Part shown: piece by piece, positions 55,097 to 64,000 of the stretch
How positions within the stretch are numbered: the stretch's first letter is position 1
Layout of the letters: every line of letters begins with the position of its first letter
Source of the DNA: an uncultured Pelagibacteraceae bacterium
GTDB taxonomy: Bacteria; Pseudomonadota; Alphaproteobacteria; Pelagibacterales; Pelagibacteraceae
DNA length: 64,000 nucleotides
NCBI GenBank assembly: GCA_902620585.1
Contig: CACNJC010000004.1
Location: forward strand, 1 to 64,000
Reading direction: 5' to 3'
Position numbers and translations under genes: made by a program
The notes under the pieces: generated by a model
What the model was told of the DNA's origin: nothing
The model's input: the letters and a program-made list of their open reading frames with translations, nothing else
Databases searched by the model: none

Positions 55097-55925
55097 CTTT
55101 TCTTTTTATATCTAAACATATTTGATAGATCTTCTTTTTATTTACTTGTTCTGACTCAAATAATAATTCGACCACATCTTTTAAAGTATACTTTTTCAAA
55201 TATAACCTTGCTTTTTTTATAATTTTATCTTCATCAAGAATTTTATCTTTAATATTTTTTTCTGATATTACAACTGTTAACTCACCTTTAATCGAAGTTT
55301 TAAACAATTTTATCTGATCGATATTTTCTCTGTAAAATGTTTCATGAAGCTTAGTTATTTCTTTAGCAATCAATATTTTTCGGCTTGAGAAAAAAGTTTT
55401 GAATCTTTTTAAGTAAAAGTTAATTTTTTTTGCTGGAATAAAAAAAACTAGCGAACAAGTTAGCTCAGAAAGCGATAATAAAACTTTTTTTACTTCATTC
55501 TCTGTTTTAGGTAAAAAACCATAAAAAAAGAATTGATCTTTGAATCCTGAAACACTCATTGCAGAAACGATTGAAGAAACACCTGGGATAGGTATAATGT
55601 TTACGCCTTCATCAACGCATGTTTGAATTAATAGACGGCCAGGGTCCGATAATGCAGGTGTGCCCGCATCTGATATTAATGACAAAATTTTGCCGTCATT
55701 TAAATATTTTATAATTTTATTTAACTCCTTTTTTTCGTTAAACTTATGATAAGAAAATATTTTTTTTTTAATTTTAAAATGGTTCAATAACTTGAGAGAA
55801 TGCCTAGTATCCTCACATAAGATAATGTCTGAATTTTTTAATGTTTCAATAGCCCTTAAAGTTATATCTTCTAGATTTCCAATAGGTGTTGAAACGATAT
55901 ATAAACTCTTTGTAGATAATTTCAT
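55080..55925 (-). CDS. rsmI: 16S rRNA (cytidine1402-2'-O)-methyltransferase
   Basis: LYIVSTPIGNLEDITLRAIETL, CEDTRHSLKLLNH, ISDAGTPALSDPG, PGVSSIVSAMSVSG. Confidence 0.96.
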   Translation of the reverse strand: MKLSTKSLYIVSTPIGNLEDITLRAIETLKNSDIILCEDTRHSLKLLNHFKIKKKIFSYHKFNEKKELNKIIKYLNDGKILSLISDAGTPALSDPGRLLIQTCVDEGVNIIPIPGVSSIVSAMSVSGFKDQFFFYGFLPKTENEVKKVLLSLSELTCSLVFFIPAKKINFYLKRFKTFFSSRKILIAKEITKLHETFYRENIDQIKLFKTSIKGELTVVISEKNIKDKILDEDKIIKKARLYLKKYTLKDVVELLFESEQVNKKKIYQICLDIKRKDEKNI

Positions 55926-55928
55926 TTT

Positions 55929-57083
55929 ATGAAAAAAAAATTTTTAATAATAATATCCTATTTATTTATCTTTTTTAATTTTAATTTACTTAATGCTGAA
56001 AATGGTAGTTCGCTTAAAATTGGGTTACTTGCACCTTTAAGTGGGGAATATAAAGAAATTGGGATATCTCTTTTATACTCTTTACAATTAGCTCTTAATG
56101 AAATTAACGATAAAAATGTTTTCATAATACCTCAAGACTCTGGAACGGGTGATAAAGAAAAGTTAAATGAAGCAATTAAAGAGATCAAATCAAAAGGTAT
56201 TAATGTTGTAATTGGACCTATTAACAATGATGACTTTAATGCAGTGAAGAAATTTAATGACATAACTTTTATTTCACCTTCAAACATTAACCCTGAGTTC
56301 CAACAAAATATTATAAGTATTGGAATTAGTTTGGAGTCTCAAATGAAAGCTATTGTAAAATTTATAAAAAAACAAAAAAAAAATAAAACTATAATTCTCA
56401 TACCACAAAATAATTACACTGATTTAATTGAAAATAAATTAAATAAATTAGATTTAAAAGGATACAAGGTATTTAAATATAATCCAGATCCTAAAATTTT
56501 AACTGGAGAAATTGAAACTTTAACAAACTATTCTCAAAGAAAAAAAAATTTAGAGTTAAGAAAAAAAATGTTTGAAGATAAAGATGATGAACAATCAAAG
56601 CGTCAGCTAGAAAGATTGGAACAGAGGTATACTTTGGGTGATGTAAATTTTGACTCGGTAATTATAATTGACTTTGGAAGTAGTTTGAAAAGTGTTTTAA
56701 CTTCTTTAGTGTTTACTGATGTTGATCAAGACAAAGTCTTATTTACAACGGTTAATCAATGGTTTGATGAAAGTATCTTTTATGAAAATACAGTAAAAAG
56801 TTTATATTATCCATCTGTAAATTATAAAGAATTCAAAAAATACAAGGATAATTATTTTAAAACTTTTAATAACTTTCCTAGTGAGATGACAATTTTAGCT
56901 TATGATGCACTGGGCTTAATTTATTATGTCTGGAAAAAAAATGGGAATATTAATTCAATAAACGACTTTTCATTTAAAGGGAAAATCAAAGGAAAAATTG
57001 GAACTTTTAGTTTTAATAGTAAACGAATTATACAAGACCTAAGTATATATAAAGTTGAAAATAACAAATTTATAAAATTTTAA
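55929..57083 (+). CDS. Exported periplasmic-binding-protein-like / LpoA-like penicillin-binding protein activator
   Basis: Signal peptide; KIGLLAPLSGEYKEIGISLLYSLQLALNEI; divergent from rsmI. Confidence 0.8.
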   Translation: MKKKFLIIISYLFIFFNFNLLNAENGSSLKIGLLAPLSGEYKEIGISLLYSLQLALNEINDKNVFIIPQDSGTGDKEKLNEAIKEIKSKGINVVIGPINNDDFNAVKKFNDITFISPSNINPEFQQNIISIGISLESQMKAIVKFIKKQKKNKTIILIPQNNYTDLIENKLNKLDLKGYKVFKYNPDPKILTGEIETLTNYSQRKKNLELRKKMFEDKDDEQSKRQLERLEQRYTLGDVNFDSVIIIDFGSSLKSVLTSLVFTDVDQDKVLFTTVNQWFDESIFYENTVKSLYYPSVNYKEFKKYKDNYFKTFNNFPSEMTILAYDALGLIYYVWKKNGNINSINDFSFKGKIKGKIGTFSFNSKRIIQDLSIYKVENNKFIKF

Positions 57084-57648
57084 CTATCTTTTTTAATTTT
57101 TTAAATGCGATATATCTATGATCAATTCTAATTTTTTTAGACTTAGACATTTGACCGAAAGTAATAGATGCTGAATTAGGAATAAAAATAGGATCATAAC
57201 CAAAGCCATTTTTTCCGAGTATTGATTTTGATATCTCTCCTTTTATTTTTCCGGTAACAGTAATAATTTTTTTATTTGGATATTTAAAAGATAAACTGCA
57301 AACAAAAATAGCAGATCTGTTTTTCTTTTTTTTCATTTTTTTTAATATAAATTTCATAGCTTTAAAAAAACTCCCATGTTTTTTTGCCCATCTAGCAGAA
57401 TAAATTCCTGGTTTACCCTTTAAAATATTAATACATAGTCCTGAGTCATCTGAAATAACCGGTAGTCTCGTAAATTTAGAAAAATAATTTGCTTTTAGTT
57501 TTGCATTCGCAGTAAAGCTTTTTCCTGTTTCTTTTGGGCTTTTAATATTGAGTTTAATTGGTGAAACTTTCTTTATCTTTTTAGAGATCAAATAGCTAAT
57601 TTCTTTGAATTTACCTTTATTGTGAGTGCCAACTAAAATTTTTTTCAT
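57070..57648 (-). CDS. rdgB: XTP/dITP diphosphatase (RdgB/HAM1)
   Basis: ILVGTHNKGKFKEI, SDDSGLCINILKGKPGIYSARWA, GFGYDPIFIPN. Confidence 0.96.
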   Translation of the reverse strand: MKKILVGTHNKGKFKEISYLISKKIKKVSPIKLNIKSPKETGKSFTANAKLKANYFSKFTRLPVISDDSGLCINILKGKPGIYSARWAKKHGSFFKAMKFILKKMKKKKNRSAIFVCSLSFKYPNKKIITVTGKIKGEISKSILGKNGFGYDPIFIPNSASITFGQMSKSKKIRIDHRYIAFKKLKKIVKIL

Positions 57649-57692
57649 AAATATCTAGTAATTTAGATTTAAATAACTATATAGCAACTATT

Positions 57693-58271
57693 ATGGATAA
57701 AAATGATCAAAAAAATAATGATTCTTCAGAGAAGAATGATGAAACACCTCAGATGTTAAAAGAGGAAAAATCATTAGAAGAAAAACTAAAAGAAACTGAT
57801 GAAAAACTCTTGAGATCTCTAGCAGAAATAGAAAATCAAAGACGTAGATTTGAAAAAGAAATTAAAGATGCTTTTGAATTTGGATCTTTTAATTTTGCAA
57901 AAGAAAGTTTAGTAATTTTAGATAATTTACAAAGAGCTAAAACAGCTATTAAAAACGATGAAATACTTAAAGAAAATAAAGATTTAGATAAATTCCTGGA
58001 AAATATAACTATTATTGAAAAGGATTTAATCAATATATTCGAAAAAAATAGGATAAAAAAAATTAAAACTAAAAATCTAAAATTTGACCCCAATTTACAC
58101 CAGGCGATGTCAGAAGTTGAGGATGAAAATAAAGACACCGGAAGTATTCTTGAAGAAATTCAACCAGGTTATATGTTAGGGGAAAGGCTATTAAGGCCGT
58201 CTCTTGTGAGCGTTGCTAAGAAAAAAACCCACAAAACTGAGGAAAATAATCAAAAAAAAGAAGGTAAATAG
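57693..58271 (+). CDS. grpE: Nucleotide exchange factor GrpE
   Basis: AEIENQRRRFEKEIKDAFEFGSFNFAKE; FDPNLHQAMSEVED; QPGYMLGERLLRPSLVSVAKK. Confidence 0.95.
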   Translation: MDKNDQKNNDSSEKNDETPQMLKEEKSLEEKLKETDEKLLRSLAEIENQRRRFEKEIKDAFEFGSFNFAKESLVILDNLQRAKTAIKNDEILKENKDLDKFLENITIIEKDLINIFEKNRIKKIKTKNLKFDPNLHQAMSEVEDENKDTGSILEEIQPGYMLGERLLRPSLVSVAKKKTHKTEENNQKKEGK

Positions 58272-58301
58272 CCTTGTAGAAGGAAAAAAAACACCCATAT
58301 A
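58272..58301 (+). promoter_or_regulatory. Candidate sigma32 (RpoH) promoter of dnaK
   Basis: CTTGTAG (58273-58279), 14-nt gap, CCCATATA (58294-58301); compare CTTGAAA-N11-16-CCCATNT. Confidence 0.6.
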
Positions 58302-58330
58302 AAAGTCGTACAATAAAAGGAAATTAAAAA

Positions 58331-60247
58331 ATGAGCAAAGTAATTGGAATAGACTTAGGAACAACTAATTCATGTGTTTCTATCATGGATGGTTCACAAG
58401 CAAAAGTTTTAGAAAACACTGAAGGAGCAAGAACTACACCTTCAGTTGTAGCTTTTTTAGAAAATGACGAGAAACTTGTTGGTCAGCCAGCAAAAAGACA
58501 AGCTGTCACGAATGCAAAAGATACAATTTTCGCAGCCAAAAGATTAATTGGTAGGTCTTTTGAAGATGAAACAGTTAAAAAAGATATTGGAAGAGTTCCA
58601 TTTCAAATAGTTAAATCAGATAACGGTGAAGCTTGGGTTGAAGGAAAAGGAAAAAAATATTCTCCTTCTCAAATATCTGCTTTTGTTTTACAAAAAATGA
58701 AAGAAACTGCGGAAAAATATTTGGGTCAAGCAGTCACAAAAGCTGTGATTACAGTTCCGGCTTATTTTAATGACGCCCAAAGACAAGCAACAAAAGACGC
58801 TGGAAAAATTGCAGGATTAGAAGTTTTAAGAATCATCAATGAACCTACAGCTGCAGCGTTAGCTTATGGATTAGACAAAAAAAATGGACAAAAAATAGCG
58901 GTTTATGATTTAGGTGGTGGAACATTTGATGTGTCGATATTAGAAATAGGTGATGGCGTTTTCGAAGTTAAATCAACTAATGGAGACACCTTTTTAGGAG
59001 GTGAAGATTTTGATGACTCAATAGTAAATTATTTAATAGACGAATTTAAAAAAGACAATGGAATTGATCTTAGAAATGATAAACTTGCCTTACAAAGATT
59101 GAAAGAAGCAGCAGAAAAAGCTAAAATAGAATTATCTTCAGCAGCGCAAACAGAAATTAATTTACCTTTTATCACAGCAGATAAAACTGGACCTAAACAT
59201 GTTAATTTAAAATTAACTAGAGCAAAGTTAGAAGCCTTGGTCTCAGATTTGGTTGAGAGAACATTAGAACCGTGCAAAGTAGCATTAAAAGACTCTGGCT
59301 TTTCAGCTGCTGAAATCAACGAAGTAGTGCTAGTCGGTGGAATGACTAGAATGCCAAAAATTGTGGAGACTGTAAAAAACTTTTTTGGTAAAGAACCAAA
59401 CAAAAGTGTAAATCCAGATGAAGTTGTTGCAATGGGTGCTGCTATACAAGCAGGTGTGTTACAAGGTGATGTAAAAGATGTTTTGTTATTAGATGTAACT
59501 CCTTTATCCTTAGGGATAGAAACGCTAGGGGGTGTATCAACTAAACTTATTGAAAAAAATACAACCATTCCAACTAAAAAAAGCCAAGTATTTTCAACTG
59601 CTGAAGACAATCAGCCAGCTGTTTCAATTAGAGTTTTACAAGGTGAAAGAGAAATGGCATCAGACAATAAGATTTTAGGAAATTTTGAATTAGTTGGAAT
59701 TCCTCCAGCACCAAGAGGAACTCCTCAAATTGAAGTTACATTTGATATTGATGCAAATGGAATTGTAAACGTATCTGCTAAAGATAAAGGAACTGGAAAA
59801 GAACAAAAAATTCAAATTCAGGCCTCAGGAGGTTTATCAGAAGAAGAAATTCAAAAAATGGTCAAAGATGCAGAAGCAAACAAAGAAGCAGATAAAAAGA
59901 AAAGAGAAGCTGTAGACGCAAGAAACCAAGCTGACAGTTTAGTATTTTCTACAGAAAAAAGTTTGAAAGAGCATGGAGATAAAATTTCTGCAGACGAGAA
60001 AAAGGCTATTGAAAATGGAATTACAGAACTTAAAAAGTCTTTAGAAGGCACAGACTCTGAAGATATAAAGAAAAAAACACAAAGTTTAATTCAGGCTTCA
60101 ATGAAATTAGGTGAGGCAGTTTATAAAAGTCAACAAAAACCAGATGCCAAAGATGAAAATCCTAAAGATTCAAAACAAGAAGCAAAAGATAACGTTGTAG
60201 ATGCAGATTTTGAAGACGTAAAAGAAGATAAAGAAAAAAGCGCCTAA
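58331..60247 (+). CDS. dnaK: Chaperone DnaK
   Basis: [34 protein letters not shown]. Confidence 0.99.
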   Translation: MSKVIGIDLGTTNSCVSIMDGSQAKVLENTEGARTTPSVVAFLENDEKLVGQPAKRQAVTNAKDTIFAAKRLIGRSFEDETVKKDIGRVPFQIVKSDNGEAWVEGKGKKYSPSQISAFVLQKMKETAEKYLGQAVTKAVITVPAYFNDAQRQATKDAGKIAGLEVLRIINEPTAAALAYGLDKKNGQKIAVYDLGGGTFDVSILEIGDGVFEVKSTNGDTFLGGEDFDDSIVNYLIDEFKKDNGIDLRNDKLALQRLKEAAEKAKIELSSAAQTEINLPFITADKTGPKHVNLKLTRAKLEALVSDLVERTLEPCKVALKDSGFSAAEINEVVLVGGMTRMPKIVETVKNFFGKEPNKSVNPDEVVAMGAAIQAGVLQGDVKDVLLLDVTPLSLGIETLGGVSTKLIEKNTTIPTKKSQVFSTAEDNQPAVSIRVLQGEREMASDNKILGNFELVGIPPAPRGTPQIEVTFDIDANGIVNVSAKDKGTGKEQKIQIQASGGLSEEEIQKMVKDAEANKEADKKKREAVDARNQADSLVFSTEKSLKEHGDKISADEKKAIENGITELKKSLEGTDSEDIKKKTQSLIQASMKLGEAVYKSQQKPDAKDENPKDSKQEAKDNVVDADFEDVKEDKEKSA

Positions 60248-60270
60248 GATAATTGATAAGGAGACGTCCT

Positions 60271-61401
60271 GTGGCAAAAAGAGATTACTATGATGTCTTA
60301 GGTATAAATAAATCTGCATCAAAAGATGAAATAAAAAAAGCCTACCGTAAGCTAGCATTAAAATATCACCCAGATAAAACTAAAGGCGATAAATCCTCAG
60401 AGGAAAAATTTAAAGAAGCAAGTGAAGCATATCATGTGCTTTCTGATGAAAAAAGAAAAACAAATTATGATCAATTTGGACATGCTGCATTTGAAGGGTC
60501 AGCAGGTGGTGGACAAGGATTTGGAGGGTTTGATTTCAATGCATCTTCATTCTCAGATATATTCGAGGATTTTTTTGGAGATTTTGGTGGCGGTCAAGGA
60601 ACTTCAAGAAGATCAAGTAATAGAGGAAATGATTTAAGATACGATGTAAATATTAACTTAGAAGAAGCTTATAAAGGAATAGAGAAAAATGTTAAATACT
60701 CTACTTTTAAAAAATGTTCTTCGTGTTTAGGTAGCGGAGCTGCAAAAGGATCGAAGCCCGTCAAGTGTGGTTATTGTGCGGGGAGAGGAAAGGTTAGAAC
60801 CAATCAAGGTTTTTTTACAATACAACAGACATGCCCCCAATGTAGCGGGTACGGTGAGAAAATAGGAAACCCATGTAAAAATTGTAGTGGTAATGGAAAA
60901 GTGCAGGGTAACGAAAATGTAACAGTAAAAATTCCAAAAGGAGTTGACGATGGAACAAGAATTAGATTATCTGGTAAAGGTGAAGCTGGATCAAAAGGTG
61001 GGTCTAATGGTGACCTTTATCTTTTTATCTCAATTGAAAATCATAGTATATTTAAAAGATCTGAAGAAAATTTGTATTATGAACTCCCTGTTTCTTTTTC
61101 AGATGCAACTTTAGGAACGACTGTCGAAGTTCCATCTATTGATGGTGGAAAATCTAAAATCAAAATTCCAGCTGGTACACAACATGGAAAACAATTTAGA
61201 TTAAAAGGGAAAGGGATGCCTCTGTTGAGAAGGAACTTATTTGGAGATCTTTACATAAGAATTATAACGCAAGTTCCGACATCTCTAACTAAAAGACAAA
61301 AAGAAATCTTAGAAGAATTTAATACAATAGAAACGAGTAAACCAGATCCAATAATAAAAAGCTTTTTTGAAAAGGCTAAAAAATTTTGGAAAAGGTCATA
61401 A
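60271..61401 (+). CDS. dnaJ: Chaperone DnaJ
   Basis: J domain [34 protein letters not shown]; four CxxCxGxG zinc motifs. GTG start at 60271 preceded by AAGGAG is preferred over 60253. Confidence 0.97.
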   Translation: MAKRDYYDVLGINKSASKDEIKKAYRKLALKYHPDKTKGDKSSEEKFKEASEAYHVLSDEKRKTNYDQFGHAAFEGSAGGGQGFGGFDFNASSFSDIFEDFFGDFGGGQGTSRRSSNRGNDLRYDVNINLEEAYKGIEKNVKYSTFKKCSSCLGSGAAKGSKPVKCGYCAGRGKVRTNQGFFTIQQTCPQCSGYGEKIGNPCKNCSGNGKVQGNENVTVKIPKGVDDGTRIRLSGKGEAGSKGGSNGDLYLFISIENHSIFKRSEENLYYELPVSFSDATLGTTVEVPSIDGGKSKIKIPAGTQHGKQFRLKGKGMPLLRRNLFGDLYIRIITQVPTSLTKRQKEILEEFNTIETSKPDPIIKSFFEKAKKFWKRS

Positions 61402-61406
61402 TTTAA

Positions 61407-61574
61407 ATGCAAGCTGATCAAATAATGTCTGCGATATTTCTTTTAGCAGTACTAGCTTTAATCTTGCCAGGTTTTTTATCAACAAATAATAAATTAAAAC
61501 AATTTATTAGCAATTTATCTATTTGGGCTGTAATTGTAATCTTTATTATTGTAACTATTTACTTAATAAAATAA
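61407..61574 (+). CDS. 55-aa small membrane protein (below ORF-track size cut-off)
   Basis: MQADQIMSAIFLLAVLALILPGFLSTNNKLKQFISNLSIWAVIVIFIIVTIYLIK*: two hydrophobic segments; TAATG overlap with dapB. Confidence 0.7.
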   Translation: MQADQIMSAIFLLAVLALILPGFLSTNNKLKQFISNLSIWAVIVIFIIVTIYLIK

Positions 61575-62350
61575 TGAAACAAATTAAAATAGCAATTACT
61601 GGGTGTATGGGAAGAATGGGTAAACAACTCATTAAATCCTCTAAATCTAATAAAAATTATAAATTAGTTTCTTTAACTGAAAATAAAAAAATTGATAAAA
61701 AAATTTTTGGAATAACACCAGAATTAAATACGGACGAAACTTTTAAAAAGGTCGACGTTATCATAGATTTTACAGTTCCTAGATGCACTTTGGACGTATT
61801 AAAAATTGCCTCTAAATTAAAAAAAAGAGTCGTCATTGGCACTACAGGCTTCAATAATAACCAAGAAAAAAAGATTAGAAGTTATTCTCTAAAGATTCCG
61901 ATTCTAAAAGCAGGGAATATGAGTTTAGGAGTTAACTTGCTTATGTATTTAACTGAAATAGCTTCTAAATCTTTAGGAAATAGTTTTTTAAGCAAGGTTT
62001 ACGAAGTTCACCATAAACACAAAATAGATTATCCCTCTGGAACAGCTCTAATGCTAGGAAATGGTATAGCTTTGGGAAAAAATAAAAATTTTAAAAATAT
62101 GATTGGAAAAAAATTTCTTAATAAAAAAACTTTTCCCTATAGCAAAAGAATAAACTTTAATTCACTTAGAAAAGGAGAAGTTATCGGAGAACATAAAGTC
62201 ATGTTCTCTAGCGGTAAGGAAATTGTGACCTTAAATCATGAGTCATTTGATAGAGCTCTATACTCAGATGGTGCTTTAGTTGCTGCTAAATGGTTAATGA
62301 AAAAAAAACCAGGTCTTTACTCAATGCAAGATTTACTAAATTTTAAGTGA
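61574..62350 (+). CDS. dapB: 4-hydroxy-tetrahydrodipicolinate reductase
   Basis: IAITGCMGRMGKQLIK, VIDFTVPRC, VHHKHKIDYPSGTAL. Start set at 61574, not 61523. Confidence 0.95.
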   Translation: MKQIKIAITGCMGRMGKQLIKSSKSNKNYKLVSLTENKKIDKKIFGITPELNTDETFKKVDVIIDFTVPRCTLDVLKIASKLKKRVVIGTTGFNNNQEKKIRSYSLKIPILKAGNMSLGVNLLMYLTEIASKSLGNSFLSKVYEVHHKHKIDYPSGTALMLGNGIALGKNKNFKNMIGKKFLNKKTFPYSKRINFNSLRKGEVIGEHKVMFSSGKEIVTLNHESFDRALYSDGALVAAKWLMKKKPGLYSMQDLLNFK

Positions 62351-63000
62351 ATAACAAAAAAAAATCTAGGATCATTCTAAAGATCTTAAATAAAACTTAT
62401 CCTAAAGTTCCTATACCTTTAAAATATAAAAATACATTTACTTTATTAATATCTGTTTTGCTTTCAGCTCAATGTACTGATGTAAATGTTAATAATGTTA
62501 CAAAAAATATTTATCCTAGATACAATAAGCCTAAACACTTTGTAAACCTTGGAAGAAAAAAGATTGAGCGACTTATTAAAAGAATTGGAATTTTTAGAGT
62601 CAAAGCAAAAAGTATATTCTACCTCTCAAAAACTTTAGTTGAAAAATATAATGGAAAAGTACCAAGAACTTATGAAGAATTAGAACAATTGCCTGGAGTT
62701 GGTCATAAGACGGCTAGCGTTGTAATGTCTCAAGGATTTGGGTTTCCAGCTTTTCCAGTAGACACACATATTCATAGACTTGCTCAAAGATGGGGCTTAA
62801 CAAACGGAAAAAATGTTGTGCAAACAGAAAAGGACTTAAAAGAAATCTTTCCAAAAAAATATTGGAATAAACTTCATTTACAAATAATTTGGTACGGAAG
62901 AGAATATTGTAAAGCTAGAGATTGTTTTGGAATAACTTGTAAAATTTGTAAAAGCTGTTATCCAAATAGAATAAAACCAATTAAAACTAAAAAAGCTTAA
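62347..63000 (+). CDS. nth: Endonuclease III
   Basis: LLSAQCTDVNVN, LPGVGHKTASVVMSQGFGFPAFPVDTHIHRLAQRWGL; C-terminal 4Fe-4S cysteines. Confidence 0.97.
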   Translation: MNNKKKSRIILKILNKTYPKVPIPLKYKNTFTLLISVLLSAQCTDVNVNNVTKNIYPRYNKPKHFVNLGRKKIERLIKRIGIFRVKAKSIFYLSKTLVEKYNGKVPRTYEELEQLPGVGHKTASVVMSQGFGFPAFPVDTHIHRLAQRWGLTNGKNVVQTEKDLKEIFPKKYWNKLHLQIIWYGREYCKARDCFGITCKICKSCYPNRIKPIKTKKA

Positions 63001-63930
63001 ATGAAAATTATAGGAATAGGGAACGCAATCGTTGATGTTATTTGTAAAGTAAACGATGAATTTCTCATTAATAATAAATTAACAAAAAGTACTATGAAAC
63101 TTGTTAATGAAAGTGAATTTACGAAATTACTATCAACTCTTAAAATTGAGAGTACAGTCTCTGGTGGTTCTGTTGCAAATTCAATAGTGGGTCTGTCACA
63201 ATTAGGAAATGAAGTTGGTTTCATTGGTAAAATAAATGATGATGAACTTGGTGCTAAATATGAAGAAGGATTAAAAAAAGAAAATGTAAAATTCTTTTAC
63301 ACAAAGAAGAAAGAGATAATTCCCACAGGGACTTGCCTAATTTTAATAACTCCCGACTCTGAAAGAACAATGGTGACTTTTCTTGGAACTGCTGGAAAAA
63401 TTAGTGACAAAGATTTAAACATTGATGCAATAAAAAAAAGTGAAATTTTATTTCTCGAGGGTTATCTTTGGGATGAGGGAGAGCCTAAGAAAGCGTTTGA
63501 TAAAGCAATCAAAAATTCAAATAAAGTTGCAATGTCGTTGTCAGACTTATTTTGCGTTGAAAGACACAAACCTCATTTTCTAGAATTGGTCAAAAATAAA
63601 ATCGATATTACATTTGCAAATGAACAAGAAATTATGTCTCTTTTTGAAGTAAAAAAATTTGATGACGTTATAAATTTTGCAAAAAAAATTGGTAAATTAA
63701 TCATTATTACACGAGGAGAAAAAGGAGCAATAGCAATTAGTGGTGATAAAATTGCTGAATGTTCTGCTAAGAAAGATCTTAAGATTAGAGATTTAACAGG
63801 AGCAGGTGACTTATTTGCTGGTGGCTTTCTTCATGGAATTATAAATAACAAATCTTTAAAAGAAAGTCTAAACACTGGAACTAATTTGTCATCTAAAGTA
63901 ATTCAAATTATAGGAGCGCGTCTAAATTAA
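63001..63930 (+). CDS. PfkB-family sugar/adenosine kinase
   Basis: GIGNAIVDVICKVND; C-terminal DLTGAGDLFAGGFLHGI. Confidence 0.93.
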   Translation: MKIIGIGNAIVDVICKVNDEFLINNKLTKSTMKLVNESEFTKLLSTLKIESTVSGGSVANSIVGLSQLGNEVGFIGKINDDELGAKYEEGLKKENVKFFYTKKKEIIPTGTCLILITPDSERTMVTFLGTAGKISDKDLNIDAIKKSEILFLEGYLWDEGEPKKAFDKAIKNSNKVAMSLSDLFCVERHKPHFLELVKNKIDITFANEQEIMSLFEVKKFDDVINFAKKIGKLIIITRGEKGAIAISGDKIAECSAKKDLKIRDLTGAGDLFAGGFLHGIINNKSLKESLNTGTNLSSKVIQIIGARLN

Positions 63931-63931
63931 A

Positions 63932-64000
63932 TTATTTCTTCCTTCTTTTAAAACTTCCTTTTCCTTTTTTTGGTTTTATTATTCTTTTTCGATATTTTTT
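63932..64000 (-). CDS. C-terminal tail of an unidentified very basic protein (runs off right edge)
   Basis: Minus-strand reading ...KKYRKRIIKPKKGKGSFKRRKK*; convergent with pfkB. Too short to assign. Confidence 0.3.
   Translation of the reverse strand, partial: KKYRKRIIKPKKGKGSFKRRKK

Noticed and set aside
59029-59610. 193-aa minus-strand ORF
   Set aside because: Antisense to dnaK; long antisense ORFs are expected opposite highly biased coding sequence.
61523-61573. Extended N-terminus of dapB in the ORF track
   Set aside because: Overlaps the small membrane ORF; DapB homology starts at 61574.

Overview
This AT-rich, gene-dense window looks like a Pelagibacterales (SAR11-like) alphaproteobacterial chromosome; that taxonomic call is inference from composition, gene content and gene order. 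I could assign about 55 protein-coding genes. Blocks, left to right: cell-wall recycling/t6A genes (amgK, murU, tsaE) with a rearranged junction at the left edge; ahcY-chvG-chvI; polA; an orphan ABC ATPase and bioY; a putative polyamine operon (fold-III decarboxylase, deoxyhypusine-synthase-like, aguB, aguA) lying between regA and regB; gyrB-dnaN-dnaA-rpsT; mutM, ubiE-ubiB-coaBC-dut; katG beside an Irr-like Fur-family gene and fabA-fabB-fabI; pnp-rpsO-rbfA-infB-nusA; metK-lnt-ybeY-phoH-miaB-fur-tsaB; nfu-trpS-murJ; maeB; rsmI; rdgB; grpE-dnaK-dnaJ; dapB-nth-pfkB. No tRNA, rRNA, CRISPR array, prophage or IS element was recognised. Main points for follow-up: (1) an inverted amgK/gpmA junction at 1-1840 that is either a real inversion or an assembly/amplification chimera; (2) the regA/regB-flanked polyamine module with a structured 5' leader; (3) divergent katG with a 23-bp palindrome resembling an Irr/Fur operator; (4) an intrinsic terminator abutting the nusA ribosome-binding site; (5) an internally shortened TsaB; (6) a RegB H-box variant; (7) several local gene losses from otherwise conserved alphaproteobacterial operons. 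No database or folding software was run.
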